64,000 nucleotides of DNA, taken from UBA1801 sp035353395 (GTDB lineage Bacteria; Acidobacteriota; Holophagae; Holophagales; Holophagaceae). The DNA is taken from positions 25,222-89,221 of the forward strand of contig DAOPZL010000005.1 in NCBI GenBank assembly GCA_035353395.1. The letters run 5' to 3'. Position numbers and translations under genes: made by a program. Each line of letters begins with the position of its first letter. Positions within the stretch are counted from its first letter, which is position 1. The notes beneath the pieces were generated by a model. That model worked only from the letters and a program-made list of their open reading frames with translations, ran no database searches and was not told where the DNA came from. Shown one piece after another: positions 16,827 to 25,244 of the stretch.

Positions 16827-18253
16827 TGCCCACGTACGACCCCCGATCCAAGGATGCGAACGCATTCATCAACCATGAGGAGATCCTCGATTCCCTTGCG
16901 GAGGCTTCCGGCGTCTCCAGGGATCCGGACGCCGTGAGGACGATCCTGGACAAGGCCGCCGCCTACAAGGGCCTCACCCACCGCGAAGCCGCCGCCCTCC
17001 TGGACGTGGACGACCCGGCCGTCCTCTCGGAAATCTTCTCGCTGGCCCGCCGGGTGAAGGAGCACATCTACGGGCGCCGCATCGTCATGTTCGCCCCCCT
17101 CTACCTGTCCGACTACTGCGTCAATCGATGCACCTACTGCGGCTACAACCACGACAACGCCATTCCCAGGCACCGCCTGGACAAGGAGGAACTGGCCGAG
17201 GAGGTCCGGGCCCTGGAACGCATGGGGAACAAGCGGCTCGCCCTCGAGACCGGCGAGGATCCCGTCAACTGCCCCCTGGATTACGTGCTGGAGAGCATCC
17301 GCACGATCTATGGCCTGAAGTTCGAGAACGGGGCCATCCGGCGGGTGAACGTCAACATCGCCGCCACCACGGTGGAGGACTACCGCCGGCTCAAGGACGT
17401 CGGGATCGGGACCTACGTCCTGTTCCAGGAGACCTACCACAAGCCGACCTACGAGCGGGTCCACCGCGGGGGCCCCAAGCGGAACTACGAATGGCACACC
17501 GAGGCCCACGGGCGGGCCATGGAGGGCGGGATCGACGACGTCGGCCTGGGCGTACTCTACGGCCTCTACGACTGGAAATACGAGACCGTGGGCATGCTCA
17601 TGGCCGCCGAGCACCTGGAGGCGGCCTACGGCGTGGGGCCCCACACCCTCTCCGTGCCCCGGATCCGCTCGGCCGCCGGCGTGTGCGCGAAGAACTTCCC
17701 CCACCTGGTCTCCGACGACGACTTCAAGAAGATCGTCGCGGTCCTCCGCCTGGCGGTCCCCTACACCGGCATGCTCCTCTCCACCCGGGAGCCCGAAGGC
17801 TACCGCGACGAGGTCATCGCCCTGGGCATCTCCCAGGTCAGCGCCGGATCCTGCACCGGGGTGGGGGGCTACGCCCATGCGGACAAGCTCGGCTTCGAGA
17901 ACACCGTGCCCCAGTTCCAGCCCGAGGACCACCGATCCCCCACGGAGATGCTGAAGGACCTCCTGCGGGACGGCTACATCCCCAGCTACTGCACCGCCTG
18001 CTACCGGGAAGGCCGGACGGGGGACCGTTTCATGCGCCTGGCCAAGACCGGCCAGATCGCCAACGTCTGCCAGCCCAACGCCATGCTCACCCTCCAGGAG
18101 TACCTCGAGGACTACGGCGACCCCGAGCTCCGGGAGATGGGGGAGCGGGTCATCGCCAGGGAACTGGCGAGCATCACGAACCCCAAGGCCCGGGAGGTGA
18201 CCGAGCGCTACCTCCAGCGGATCAAGGGCGGCGAACGCGACCTTCGGTTCTGA
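16823..18253 (+). CDS. hydG: HydG: [FeFe]-hydrogenase H-cluster radical SAM maturase
   Basis: A 476-residue tyrosine lyase that makes the CO/CN-bearing Fe synthon of the H-cluster, leaving p-cresol. The radical-SAM CX3CX2C is C99, C103 and C106 (YCVNRCTYCGY). The C-terminal extension has CTAC followed by a third Cys in QIANVCQPNA, the auxiliary-cluster motif that separates HydG from ThiH. The length is normal. Its partners HydE and HydF and any [FeFe] hydrogenase are absent from the window. AAGGAGGC precedes the first of two ATGs. Confidence 0.93.
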   Translation: MMPTYDPRSKDANAFINHEEILDSLAEASGVSRDPDAVRTILDKAAAYKGLTHREAAALLDVDDPAVLSEIFSLARRVKEHIYGRRIVMFAPLYLSDYCVNRCTYCGYNHDNAIPRHRLDKEELAEEVRALERMGNKRLALETGEDPVNCPLDYVLESIRTIYGLKFENGAIRRVNVNIAATTVEDYRRLKDVGIGTYVLFQETYHKPTYERVHRGGPKRNYEWHTEAHGRAMEGGIDDVGLGVLYGLYDWKYETVGMLMAAEHLEAAYGVGPHTLSVPRIRSAAGVCAKNFPHLVSDDDFKKIVAVLRLAVPYTGMLLSTREPEGYRDEVIALGISQVSAGSCTGVGGYAHADKLGFENTVPQFQPEDHRSPTEMLKDLLRDGYIPSYCTACYREGRTGDRFMRLAKTGQIANVCQPNAMLTLQEYLEDYGDPELREMGERVIARELASITNPKAREVTERYLQRIKGGERDLRF

Positions 18254-18273
18254 ACCTCCTGCCCCGCACACTC

Positions 18274-18303
18274 CAGAGCCCCGGCCCCCGTGCCGGGGCT
18301 CTG
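18274..18303 (+). terminator. Hairpin terminator after hydG
   Basis: A perfect 12-base stem (CAGAGCCCCGGC with GCCGGGGCTCTG) and six-base loop 21 nt past the hydG stop, followed by CGTTTC. It is GC-rich with only a short T run. Confidence 0.7.
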
Positions 18304-18426
18304 CGTTTCATGCGAGCAACAATCGTGATTTCATCAAGACTTAATATTTAATTTTTTAGAATTATTTTTGTTAGATTAGACCTAATTAGAGGTAGATTTA
18401 TCTCAGTCAACCCAAAGGAGGGAAAG
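18304..18426 (+). promoter_or_regulatory. AT-rich promoter/operator region of the glutamine synthetase gene
   Basis: Unlike its surroundings, this stretch is strongly AT-rich (18335-18400). It contains ATTAG-AC-CTAAT at 18375-18386, a palindrome with two-base spacer embedded in further TTAGA/TCTAA-like repeats, and ends in AAAGGAGG six bases before the ATG at 18427. I see no good -24/-12 element. A repressor or nitrogen-regulator site is plausible; the protein is unknown. Confidence 0.5.
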
Positions 18427-19881
18427 ATGACCCCGACGGAGCCCAGCCCAGTCCCCTTGAGGACGTTCCTTGAAATCCCGTACGACCAGCTCGAGGAGAT
18501 GAACCTCGAAGCCAAGCAGGCTCGCATCGACCGGGTCCCCATCGGCCAGCTCCGCGAAGCCCGGCTGAAGTACCTCAAGGACGAACGGCGCATCAAGGCG
18601 GTCACGGTTTGCTTCACGGACCTCGAGGGCCGGCTGCACATGCTGGACTACGACAAGAAGTATCTGCTCCACTCCGAAGGCAGCCTGACCTTCGACGGCT
18701 CCTCCATCCGCGGATTCTCCGCCCAGCACGAGTCCGATCTCCGGCTCTCCGTCGACTGGTCGGCCTTCTACTGGCTCCCGGCGGACATTTTCGGCCCCGG
18801 CAAGGTGCTCGTGTTCGCCCAGGTGCTGGAGCGCGACGGCTCGCCCTATCCGGCCGACATGCGGAGCCGCCTGCACATCTACTGCGATCTTCTCCTCGAG
18901 AAGGAACAGACCAAGGCCTACTTCGCGCCGGAGATCGAGGGCTTCCTCTTCCAGGGCCGTGACGTGGAGCGGCACTACCACGAGACGGGTCGCTTCGACT
19001 GCGTCTCCACGGGGGGCTACTACCACTCGCTCCCGGGGGACGACCTGCGGCGGTTCATGGATACCGCGGCCGAAGTCCAGAGGGCCATGGGCTTCGGGAA
19101 CGAGAAGGACCACCCCGAGGTGGCCCCCAGCCAGTTCGAGATGAACTTCACCTTCGCCGAGGCCCTCATCACCGCCGACCAGGTCCAGCTCTACAAGCTC
19201 CTGTGCAGGCAGGTGGCCGCCAAGATGAACATGACCGCCAGCTTCCTGCCCAAGCCCCTCACGGGCATCAACGGCAGCGGCATGCACGCCAACATCTCCC
19301 TCTCCCGGGAGGGCGAGAACCTGTTCTGGGATCCTCAGGGCCAGGACCACATCTCCAAGCGCGGCTGGGACGCCGTCGACCGCCTCCTCACCACCGCCAG
19401 CGACCTGTGCCTCGTCTTCAACCCGTCGGTGAACGCCTACCGGCGCCTGGACCCCCGCTTCGAGGCCCCGAGCCAGATCAAGGCTTCCGCCAACAACCGG
19501 AGCGCCATGGTGCGCATCCCGACCGGAAACGCGAAGAGCGCCCGGATCGAAGTGCGCTCCGTCGCCCCCGACGTGAACCCCTACATGGCCTTCTACGTCC
19601 TCCTGAAGACCGTCCAGGAAGGGCCGACCTCGGCGGGCATCGACGAGGCCAAGCGCAGCCGGACCCGCACCCTGCCCGACAACATCTACGACGCCATCCG
19701 GATCTTCAAGGCCTCCCGCGTGGCCACCGAGCTCCTGGGCGAGCAGGTGGCCATGAAATACGCCGAGCTGAAGCAGGCCCAGGCGGAACGCTGCCCGAAG
19801 GGCCTCGGGACCACCATCAAGACCTCCGAGATCCAGTTCCACCACGAAGTGACCAACCAGTACCTGTGGGGCCTGTTCTAG
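18427..19881 (+). CDS. glnA: Type I glutamine synthetase
   Basis: 484 residues. It makes glutamine from glutamate, ammonia and ATP in the cytoplasm. Signatures: FDGSSIRGF, metal ligands in YFAPEIEGFLF and SQFEMNFTFAEAL, the ATP-site KPLTGINGSGMHANISL, and NRSAMVRIP with IEVRSVAPDVNPY. About 30 residues precede the usual N-terminal beta-grasp, making the protein slightly longer than standard GSI. The NIYDA segment holds a Tyr near where adenylylation occurs in GSI-beta, but the surrounding sequence differs, so adenylylation is uncertain. It has a very strong ribosome site and a monocistronic layout. Confidence 0.9.
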   Translation: MTPTEPSPVPLRTFLEIPYDQLEEMNLEAKQARIDRVPIGQLREARLKYLKDERRIKAVTVCFTDLEGRLHMLDYDKKYLLHSEGSLTFDGSSIRGFSAQHESDLRLSVDWSAFYWLPADIFGPGKVLVFAQVLERDGSPYPADMRSRLHIYCDLLLEKEQTKAYFAPEIEGFLFQGRDVERHYHETGRFDCVSTGGYYHSLPGDDLRRFMDTAAEVQRAMGFGNEKDHPEVAPSQFEMNFTFAEALITADQVQLYKLLCRQVAAKMNMTASFLPKPLTGINGSGMHANISLSREGENLFWDPQGQDHISKRGWDAVDRLLTTASDLCLVFNPSVNAYRRLDPRFEAPSQIKASANNRSAMVRIPTGNAKSARIEVRSVAPDVNPYMAFYVLLKTVQEGPTSAGIDEAKRSRTRTLPDNIYDAIRIFKASRVATELLGEQVAMKYAELKQAQAERCPKGLGTTIKTSEIQFHHEVTNQYLWGLF

Positions 19882-19904
19882 GCAGGTTCTGCATGGCTTG
19901 AGGG

Positions 19905-19929
19905 CAGGGCGGGTCCGGGACCCGCCCTG
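19905..19929 (+). terminator. Hairpin terminator after glnA
   Basis: An 11-base perfect stem CAGGGCGGGTC/GACCCGCCCTG with a three-base loop, 23 nt after the glnA stop, followed by TCCTTCG. Confidence 0.75.
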
Positions 19930-20064
19930 TCCTTCGTACCGGGGTGCGAGATGGACTCGGGCGCCATCGGGACCTATATTCTGTGGGTGTTTCCGCTTCC
20001 AGCCTCCGGCCGCGAACCGGGATTCGTTCCTGACATGGCTCGTCAATGATCGAAGGAGGGGCCC

Positions 20065-20517
20065 ATGAAGATGACTCGGGCACGATCAGCCTTCCTATTC
20101 CTGGCGTTCGCCCTGCCTCCCCTCTCGGGAGCCGGCACGGAAAGCATCGGAAGCCTCCGCACGCTCCAGGGCCCCGTGTTCCTCTCGAGGAACGGCCAGG
20201 AGCGCGCGGTCACCCAGCCGGAACGGCTCTACCAGCAGGACGTGGTGCGCACCGGCAAGGCGGGCAGCGCCGGCCTCCTGCTCAGGGACGATACGGCCAT
20301 CTCCCTCGGACCCGAGAGCCGGCTGGCCCTGGAGCAGTTCACCTTCGCCCCCGCCCAGGGCAGGCTGGGCCTGGTGGCCCGGCTTTTCAAGGGAACCATG
20401 GCCTTCCTCTCCGGACAGATCGCGAGACTCGCGCCCAACGCGGTCAAGGTGGAGACTCCCGAAGCCACCGTGGGCATCCGGGGCACCTATTTCCTGGTCC
20501 AGGCGGAGGAGAAGTGA
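20065..20517 (+). CDS. FecR-domain exported protein
   Basis: 150 residues with a signal peptide (about 23 residues, ending near SGAGTES) and a FecR-type beta domain. Typical strings are GPVFLSRNGQ, DVVRTGKAGSAGLLLRDDTAISLGPESRLALE and VETPEATVGIRGTYF. FecR domains outside sigma-factor systems are periplasmic scaffolds. It is the first gene of a three-gene operon; its stop overlaps the GTG of the OmpA-type lipoprotein. Translation begins after GAAGGAGGGGCCC. Confidence 0.83.
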   Translation: MKMTRARSAFLFLAFALPPLSGAGTESIGSLRTLQGPVFLSRNGQERAVTQPERLYQQDVVRTGKAGSAGLLLRDDTAISLGPESRLALEQFTFAPAQGRLGLVARLFKGTMAFLSGQIARLAPNAVKVETPEATVGIRGTYFLVQAEEK

Positions 20518-21110
20518 CGCGAGCGGCCCTCCTCATCCTCCCCTGGTTCCTCCTGCTCCTGTCCTGCGCCGCGCCCAGGACCCGGGTGGTGCTCCTGCCC
20601 GATCCCGACGGCCACGTGGGCGTCGTGGAGGTCCGCAATGCGCAGGGCGGTCGGACCCTGGACCAGACCCACCAGGGGGTCCAGGTGCCCGCCGGCAAGA
20701 CCCCCGGCGCGCCGGAGATCCTGCCCGACACCGCGATCCAGGCGACCTTCGGAGCCGCCATGGCGGCCCAGCCCCAGGCCCCGGCCCATTTCATCCTCCA
20801 GTTCGAGTCGGGCTCCACGGCCTTGGTCCCGGCCTCCCGCCCTCTCCTGGCGCGGATCGTCTCCACCATCCAGGAACGCAGGTCCCTGGATGTGAGCGTG
20901 ATCGGCCACACCGACACGGCCGGATCCGACGAGTTCAACAACCAGCTCGCCCGGCAGCGGGCCGAGGGCGTCGCCAAGCTGCTCGTGGAGGCCGGCGTCG
21001 ACCCGCGCCTCCTGGAGGTCACCTCCCACGGGAAGGCCATCCCCCTCGTCCCCACCGGCGACAACGTCCCGGAACCCCGCAACCGGCGCGTCGAAGTGAC
21101 CGTCCGCTAG
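20514..21110 (+). CDS. OmpA-like peptidoglycan-binding lipoprotein
   Basis: 198 residues from a GTG that overlaps the fecR-like stop (GTGA), with GGAGGAGAA in front. The leader MTRAALLILPWFLLLLSC ends in a lipobox with Cys18 for lipid attachment. After a linker of roughly 70 residues comes an OmpA/MotB-type domain: FESGSTALVPASRPLLARI, VIGHTDTAGSDEFNNQLARQRA and a closing PRNRRVEVTV. It probably links the outer membrane to the cell wall. It sits between a FecR protein and a CHASE2-HD-GYP sensor. Confidence 0.88.
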   Translation: MTRAALLILPWFLLLLSCAAPRTRVVLLPDPDGHVGVVEVRNAQGGRTLDQTHQGVQVPAGKTPGAPEILPDTAIQATFGAAMAAQPQAPAHFILQFESGSTALVPASRPLLARIVSTIQERRSLDVSVIGHTDTAGSDEFNNQLARQRAEGVAKLLVEAGVDPRLLEVTSHGKAIPLVPTGDNVPEPRNRRVEVTVR

Positions 21111-21117
21111 CCCGGCC

Positions 21118-23100
21118 ATGGCGGACCGGTTCCACCTGCGGGCCTGGAAGCCCCTCCCGATGGTGCTGCTGGGCCTGCTCGTCACGACCCTCGCCCTGGC
21201 CCTCCACACCACCCGCCCGGCCTTCCTGCGCCGGCAGGAGTTCCTGGTATACGACGTCCTGCTGCGCTGGACCCATCGGGCGCGAGGCGCCGAGAGCCCG
21301 GTCATCGTGGACCTGGACGAGGCGAGCCTGCGGGAGTTCGGCCAGTGGCCCTGGCCGCGCTACCGGGTGGCCAGGCTCCTGGACCGGATCGACGCCATGG
21401 GCCCGCGGGCCGTGGCGCTGGACATGGTCTTCGCCGAACCGGACGCGGGGTCCCTGGCGACCTGGAAAGGGAGTCTCGAGCGGGAGCTGGCCCTCCCCGT
21501 CCAGGTGTCGGGGGTGCCCGCCGAAAAGGCGGATTTCGACGCGGTCCTGGGGGAGACCTTGAAGCGCGGACCCTTCGTGCTCGGCTACAAGTTCCACCTG
21601 ACCCCGGAGAACGGGAGCCGCGACTGCGTGCTCCACCCCTCGACCGTGCTCTTCAGGCGGCAGCCCGGAGCCCCCGAGCGTCCGGAAAGTCTTTTCTCCG
21701 CCCTGGGCGCCGCGTGCAACCTGCCGGTCCTCGCCCGGTCCGCGGGGGCTTCCGGGTTCTTCAACATCGTCCCGGATCCCGATGGCGTCCTCCGCCGCAT
21801 GCCCCTCCTGATGAGCTACCAGGACCGGCTCTACCCGAGCCTCCCCCTGGCCATGCTGGCCAGGGCCGAAGGCAATCCCCAGATGGTCCTCAACCTGGAC
21901 GCGGGCGGTCCCTTCAGCCTCCAGGTGGGTGCCCGGGAGATCCCCGTCGATCCCAGGGGCAACCTCCTCATCCACTTCCGGGGCAAGGGAGGAGGCTACG
22001 AATATGTCTCCGCCGGATCCCTGCTCAGGGGCGATGTTCCACCCGACCAGCTCAAGGGCCGGTTCGTCCTGGTGGGCACCTCGGCCGCGGGGCTCCGGGA
22101 ACTCCGGGCCACCCCCTTCGACGGGGCCTTCAACGGCGTGGAGGTCCATGCCACGGTGCTGGACAACCTCCTGCAGGGAGACTTCCTGGGCCAGCCCGAA
22201 GGCGCCTGGGCCTGGGAGGCCCTGGCCATCCTCGCCTGCGGCCTCGCGTCGAGCCTGGCCTTCGCCCACTTCGGAGCGCGCCTGAGCGGCGCCCTCGCGG
22301 GCCTCCTCGCCGTGCTGGTCTTCGGGGGCAGCGCCGCCCTCCTGCGGAGCCGGGGGCTGTTCCTCCAGCCCATGCTGCCCGTGCTCGTGACCGCGAGCAC
22401 CTTCGGCCTGCTCACCTGGTGGAAGTCCCACACGGAGGAGAAGGCCCTGGGCCTGCGCACCCAGCAGCTGCTCCAGACCCAGGACCTGACCATCCACAGC
22501 ATGGCCACGCTGGGCGAGGCCCGCGACCCCGAGACGGGCGCGCACCTGCGCCGCACCCAGCACTACGCCAGGACGCTCGCCCTGAAGCTCCGGGAGAATC
22601 CCAAATTCCGCGAGCGGCTCGATGACGAATTCGTGGAGGCGCTCTTCAAGATGGCTCCCCTCCACGACATCGGGAAGATCGGCATCCCCGACCGCATCCT
22701 CCTCAAGCCGGACGGCCTGACGGAGGAGGAATACACCGAGATGAAGTCCCACACGCTGGTGGCGAGCCGGATCTTCGAGGAGGCCCGGACGGAGCTGGGC
22801 CCCAACTCCTTCCTCACGGTGGCCGAGGAGGTGTGCCGCTGCCACCACGAAAGGTGGGACGGCAGCGGCTATCCCAGGGGACTGAAGGGCGAGGAGATCC
22901 CCCTGTCGGCCCGCATCATGGCCCTGGCCGACGTGTACGACGCCATGGTCAGCCGCCGCGTCTACAAGGACTCCATGGACCCGGAGGAGGTCGCCTCGCG
23001 CATCCGCGCCAAGTCTGGAAGCCACTTCGATCCGGATGTCGTCGAGGCCTTCCTCGGCGTCAGGGAGGCCTTCTCGGCCATCGCGACCAAGTACCGCTGA
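21118..23100 (+). CDS. CHASE2 sensor with cytoplasmic HD-GYP phosphodiesterase
   Basis: 660 residues. One membrane segment near residues 14-30 is followed by an extracytoplasmic CHASE2 domain (about 40-350; PVIVDLDEASLREFGQWPWPR and VEVHATVLDNLL are typical). Three closely spaced membrane helices lie at about 362-445. The HD-GYP domain then begins, with PLHDIGKIGIPD and HHERWDGSGYPRGLKG, so it should hydrolyse c-di-GMP. CHASE2 proteins often end in nucleotide cyclases; here the output is a phosphodiesterase. The operon with FecR and OmpA-lipoprotein genes suggests an envelope-sensing unit. Confidence 0.88.
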   Translation: MADRFHLRAWKPLPMVLLGLLVTTLALALHTTRPAFLRRQEFLVYDVLLRWTHRARGAESPVIVDLDEASLREFGQWPWPRYRVARLLDRIDAMGPRAVALDMVFAEPDAGSLATWKGSLERELALPVQVSGVPAEKADFDAVLGETLKRGPFVLGYKFHLTPENGSRDCVLHPSTVLFRRQPGAPERPESLFSALGAACNLPVLARSAGASGFFNIVPDPDGVLRRMPLLMSYQDRLYPSLPLAMLARAEGNPQMVLNLDAGGPFSLQVGAREIPVDPRGNLLIHFRGKGGGYEYVSAGSLLRGDVPPDQLKGRFVLVGTSAAGLRELRATPFDGAFNGVEVHATVLDNLLQGDFLGQPEGAWAWEALAILACGLASSLAFAHFGARLSGALAGLLAVLVFGGSAALLRSRGLFLQPMLPVLVTASTFGLLTWWKSHTEEKALGLRTQQLLQTQDLTIHSMATLGEARDPETGAHLRRTQHYARTLALKLRENPKFRERLDDEFVEALFKMAPLHDIGKIGIPDRILLKPDGLTEEEYTEMKSHTLVASRIFEEARTELGPNSFLTVAEEVCRCHHERWDGSGYPRGLKGEEIPLSARIMALADVYDAMVSRRVYKDSMDPEEVASRIRAKSGSHFDPDVVEAFLGVREAFSAIATKYR

Positions 23101-23102
23101 GG

Positions 23103-23504
23103 CTAGCCCACCCTGAAGAGCTTGCCCGCGGCCTGGGCGTGCACCAGCCCCGAGGCGTCCCTGATCCATCCTTCGGCCGTGAGCATGCGGCCGCGGGATT
23201 CCAGGATCCGGCCCGCGAGCAGGTAGGGCACGGAGGTCGCCGCGGGCTTCCTGTACTTGACGGTGATCTCGGCGGTCACGCACCGGATCCCGATCGCCGT
23301 CGCGGCCTGGACCATCACCTCGTCCAGCACCGTCGCCAGGGCTCCCCCGTGGACCGTATCCCGCCAGCCCTGCATGTGGGGCGGGAACACCACCTCGGTT
23401 TCCGTCTCTCCGCTCGACTCGTTCTGGCGAAAGACCAGCCGGAAGCCGGCCGCGTTCTCCCTGCCGCAGACGAAACAGTTCTGGTTGTCGGTGAAAGCGC
23501 CCAT
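23103..23504 (-). CDS. PaaI-type hotdog thioesterase
   Basis: 133 residues. The single hotdog fold shows the QNCFVCGREN start, the catalytic-loop motif VHGGALATVLDEVM and the long strand TAEITVKYRKPA. The enzyme should hydrolyse a small acyl-CoA or acyl thioester; the substrate is unknown. It is convergent with the HD-GYP gene, two bases apart. ATG 23504 is preferred over longer readings because the hotdog core begins just after it. Confidence 0.82.
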   Translation of the reverse strand: MGAFTDNQNCFVCGRENAAGFRLVFRQNESSGETETEVVFPPHMQGWRDTVHGGALATVLDEVMVQAATAIGIRCVTAEITVKYRKPAATSVPYLLAGRILESRGRMLTAEGWIRDASGLVHAQAAGKLFRVG

Positions 23505-23571
23505 GGAAAAGGTATACCTCAACGGGCGAACGCCTTCACCTCCCCTAGGGCCCTGCGCCCCGCGGCACGGG

Positions 23572-23754
23572 TCAGAATCCGAAGAAGGCGCGCAGGGCGC
23601 GCAGGGCGTCCTCGGGCAGCGTCTCCCCTTCGATCGGATCCTCCGCGTCGGGGCAGCCCTCCTGGAGCGGGGGAGCGGCATGATGCACCTTGCCGTGCGC
23701 CAGGGCCAGATCCTCCAGCTCATCCGAGAAGAAATAGGATCCGTCGATATCCAT
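23572..23754 (-). CDS. Small acidic hypothetical protein
   Basis: A 60-residue ORF starting MDIDGSYFFSDEL with GGGGAGG placed five bases before the ATG, which argues for translation. It is acidic, with an ALRALRAFFGF end, and has no membrane segment. No family is recognised. It lies 67 bases upstream of the thioesterase on the same strand and may be co-transcribed. From 23755 to 24042 there is no gene I can support. Confidence 0.55.
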   Translation of the reverse strand: MDIDGSYFFSDELEDLALAHGKVHHAAPPLQEGCPDAEDPIEGETLPEDALRALRAFFGF

Positions 23755-24042
23755 GGCAGCCTCCCCTGGTGGTGATGGTCCGATCGTGGCGTAGACCTTC
23801 GTCAGCCCCGGCAGGTACGCCTCGGATCACGCACCGCCGGAAAGTGATCCCGGATGTCAACAACCCAACCTGAGATACACGTAGAGGAAGACCCCCCGAA
23901 ACCGGGTATCGCTCCCCCTAGAAAGTAAAATAGGCCATCCCCACGAACGTGCAAGAAGCCGGGCCGGAAATTTCCTGAAAATGCGAAGGTTTCGAGCAGG
24001 CTCCGCTCCGGCCCCCGGATTCAGGCTCCGGACGCGCCAGGA

Positions 24043-24456
24043 TCACCTCGGGTCGACGCCCTTCCGGGCCTCCCGTTCGAACCAGTTCATGAAGTAGGGA
24101 TCCAGCCCCTTCCACCTCTGGGCCAGGCTCGAGCCCACGTAGAGCACGGGGAACAGGGGACCCCAGCGCTCGTACTGCCGCACGTGGACCAGTTCGTGTT
24201 CCCGGTTGGCGTCCATCGCCTCCCGGTCGATCGCGTAGATCACGTGCCCATGGGTGAAAGCCAGGATCCGGAGGCGGGTCGGCAGCCGCGAGATGTGGTG
24301 GGCCAGGCGCCCCCCGCAGATCTGGAGGGTGCCGTCCCGGATCCCGGCCTCGGCCCCGGAGAGGATCGCGTAAGTGCCGATGGCCAGCCCCGCGATCGAG
24401 CAGGGGGCCGCCCACAGATACCTGGGCAGGCGGGCGAGCACACTTCCGATGGCCAT
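24043..24456 (-). CDS. Membrane protein with HExxH-like motif
   Basis: 137 residues with an N-terminal hydrophobic segment (about residues 14-34), then GGRLAHHISRLPTRLRILAFTHGHVIYA and EHELVHVRQYERWGPLFPVLY. The HELVH string fits the zinc-metalloprotease HExxH pattern and is followed by the RQYERWG context common in a widespread uncharacterised family. Whether it is a protease is unproven. It is 51 bases from the upstream phosphatase gene on the same strand. Confidence 0.6.
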   Translation of the reverse strand: MAIGSVLARLPRYLWAAPCSIAGLAIGTYAILSGAEAGIRDGTLQICGGRLAHHISRLPTRLRILAFTHGHVIYAIDREAMDANREHELVHVRQYERWGPLFPVLYVGSSLAQRWKGLDPYFMNWFEREARKGVDPR

Positions 24457-24507
24457 GGATCCATCCTACATCCCAGGAGCGCGTCTCCGCGCCGGCGCCG
24501 TCCGGCG

Positions 24508-25155
24508 CTACCAGTCGTCCTCCGCGCCGAAAGGCTCCAGGTGGTGGGTGTCTCCCCAGCGCTCCAGCTTCAGCCGCCCGGGGACCGCGGAAAATTCGCC
24601 GATGCTCGCGTTGAACAGGCTGAAACGGCGGGGAGAACCGAGGTCCAGCCCGCAGGCGTACCGGAAGAGTCGGTCGAGCACGCCGCCGTGGGTGACCACG
24701 GCGAGGGTCTCGCCGGCATGGCGGCCGACGAGGTCATCCACGCAGGCCACGACCCGCTGGTGGACCTGCCGGAGGCTTTCTCCGCCCGGAATGACCCAGT
24801 CCGCATCGCCGCTCGCGAACCTGGCGTACTCGACGGGATGGCGCAGCCGGAACTCCTCCACCGTCAGTCCCTGGGCGATCCCCATGTGCCGCTCCCGGAG
24901 CCGGGCATCGCAGACGGCTTCCAGGCCCAGCGAATCCGAGATCGCCTCCGCCGTCTGGCGCGCTCGCCCCAGGTCGCTGCAGTAGAGCCGATCGACCGCC
25001 CGGTTCGCAAGGGCACACCCCAGCCGCCGGGCCTGGGCGATCCCCCGCTCGTTCAGCGGCGTATCCAGCTGCCCCTGCTGCCTTCCGAGGGCGTTCCAGA
25101 CCGTCTCCCCGTGCCGGATCAACAGGAGCTTCGTGCCGTGGCCATTCCTTCCCAA
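24508..25155 (-). CDS. Histidine phosphatase (phosphoglycerate-mutase-like)
   Basis: 215 residues. The RHG catalytic motif is LLLIRHGETVWN, the second catalytic His is in VVTHGGVLDRL, and RLRERHMGIAQGLT holds the phosphate-pocket region. Only a TTG at 25155 has a good ribosome site (GGAGG five bases upstream); no ATG in frame lies near the conserved start. Members act as phosphatases on small phospho-compounds, for example cobalamin or acid phosphatases, and rarely as true mutases. It is downstream of the DUF4438 gene but separated by a strong hairpin. Confidence 0.85.
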   Translation of the reverse strand: MGRNGHGTKLLLIRHGETVWNALGRQQGQLDTPLNERGIAQARRLGCALANRAVDRLYCSDLGRARQTAEAISDSLGLEAVCDARLRERHMGIAQGLTVEEFRLRHPVEYARFASGDADWVIPGGESLRQVHQRVVACVDDLVGRHAGETLAVVTHGGVLDRLFRYACGLDLGSPRRFSLFNASIGEFSAVPGRLKLERWGDTHHLEPFGAEDDW

Positions 25156-25182
25156 GTCTTCCTCCCGTGCCCCAATGATGAT

Positions 25183-25218
25183 CCCCCGCGCCACGGCCCT
25201 CGGGCCCCGGCGCGGGGG
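25183..25218 (-). terminator. GC hairpin between DUF4438 and phosphatase genes
   Basis: A ten-base stem CCCCCGCGCC/GGCGCGGGGG with a 16-base loop in the 89-base gap downstream of the DUF4438 gene. The T run is poor, so it could attenuate rather than fully stop transcription. Confidence 0.5.
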
Positions 25219-25244
25219 AAGACACCCGTCGCGGGGAACCCGCG

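Noticed and set aside
21019..23283. 754-codon ORF opposite the CHASE2-HD-GYP gene
   Set aside because: Antisense shadow typical of high-GC DNA; no domain seen in its translation.
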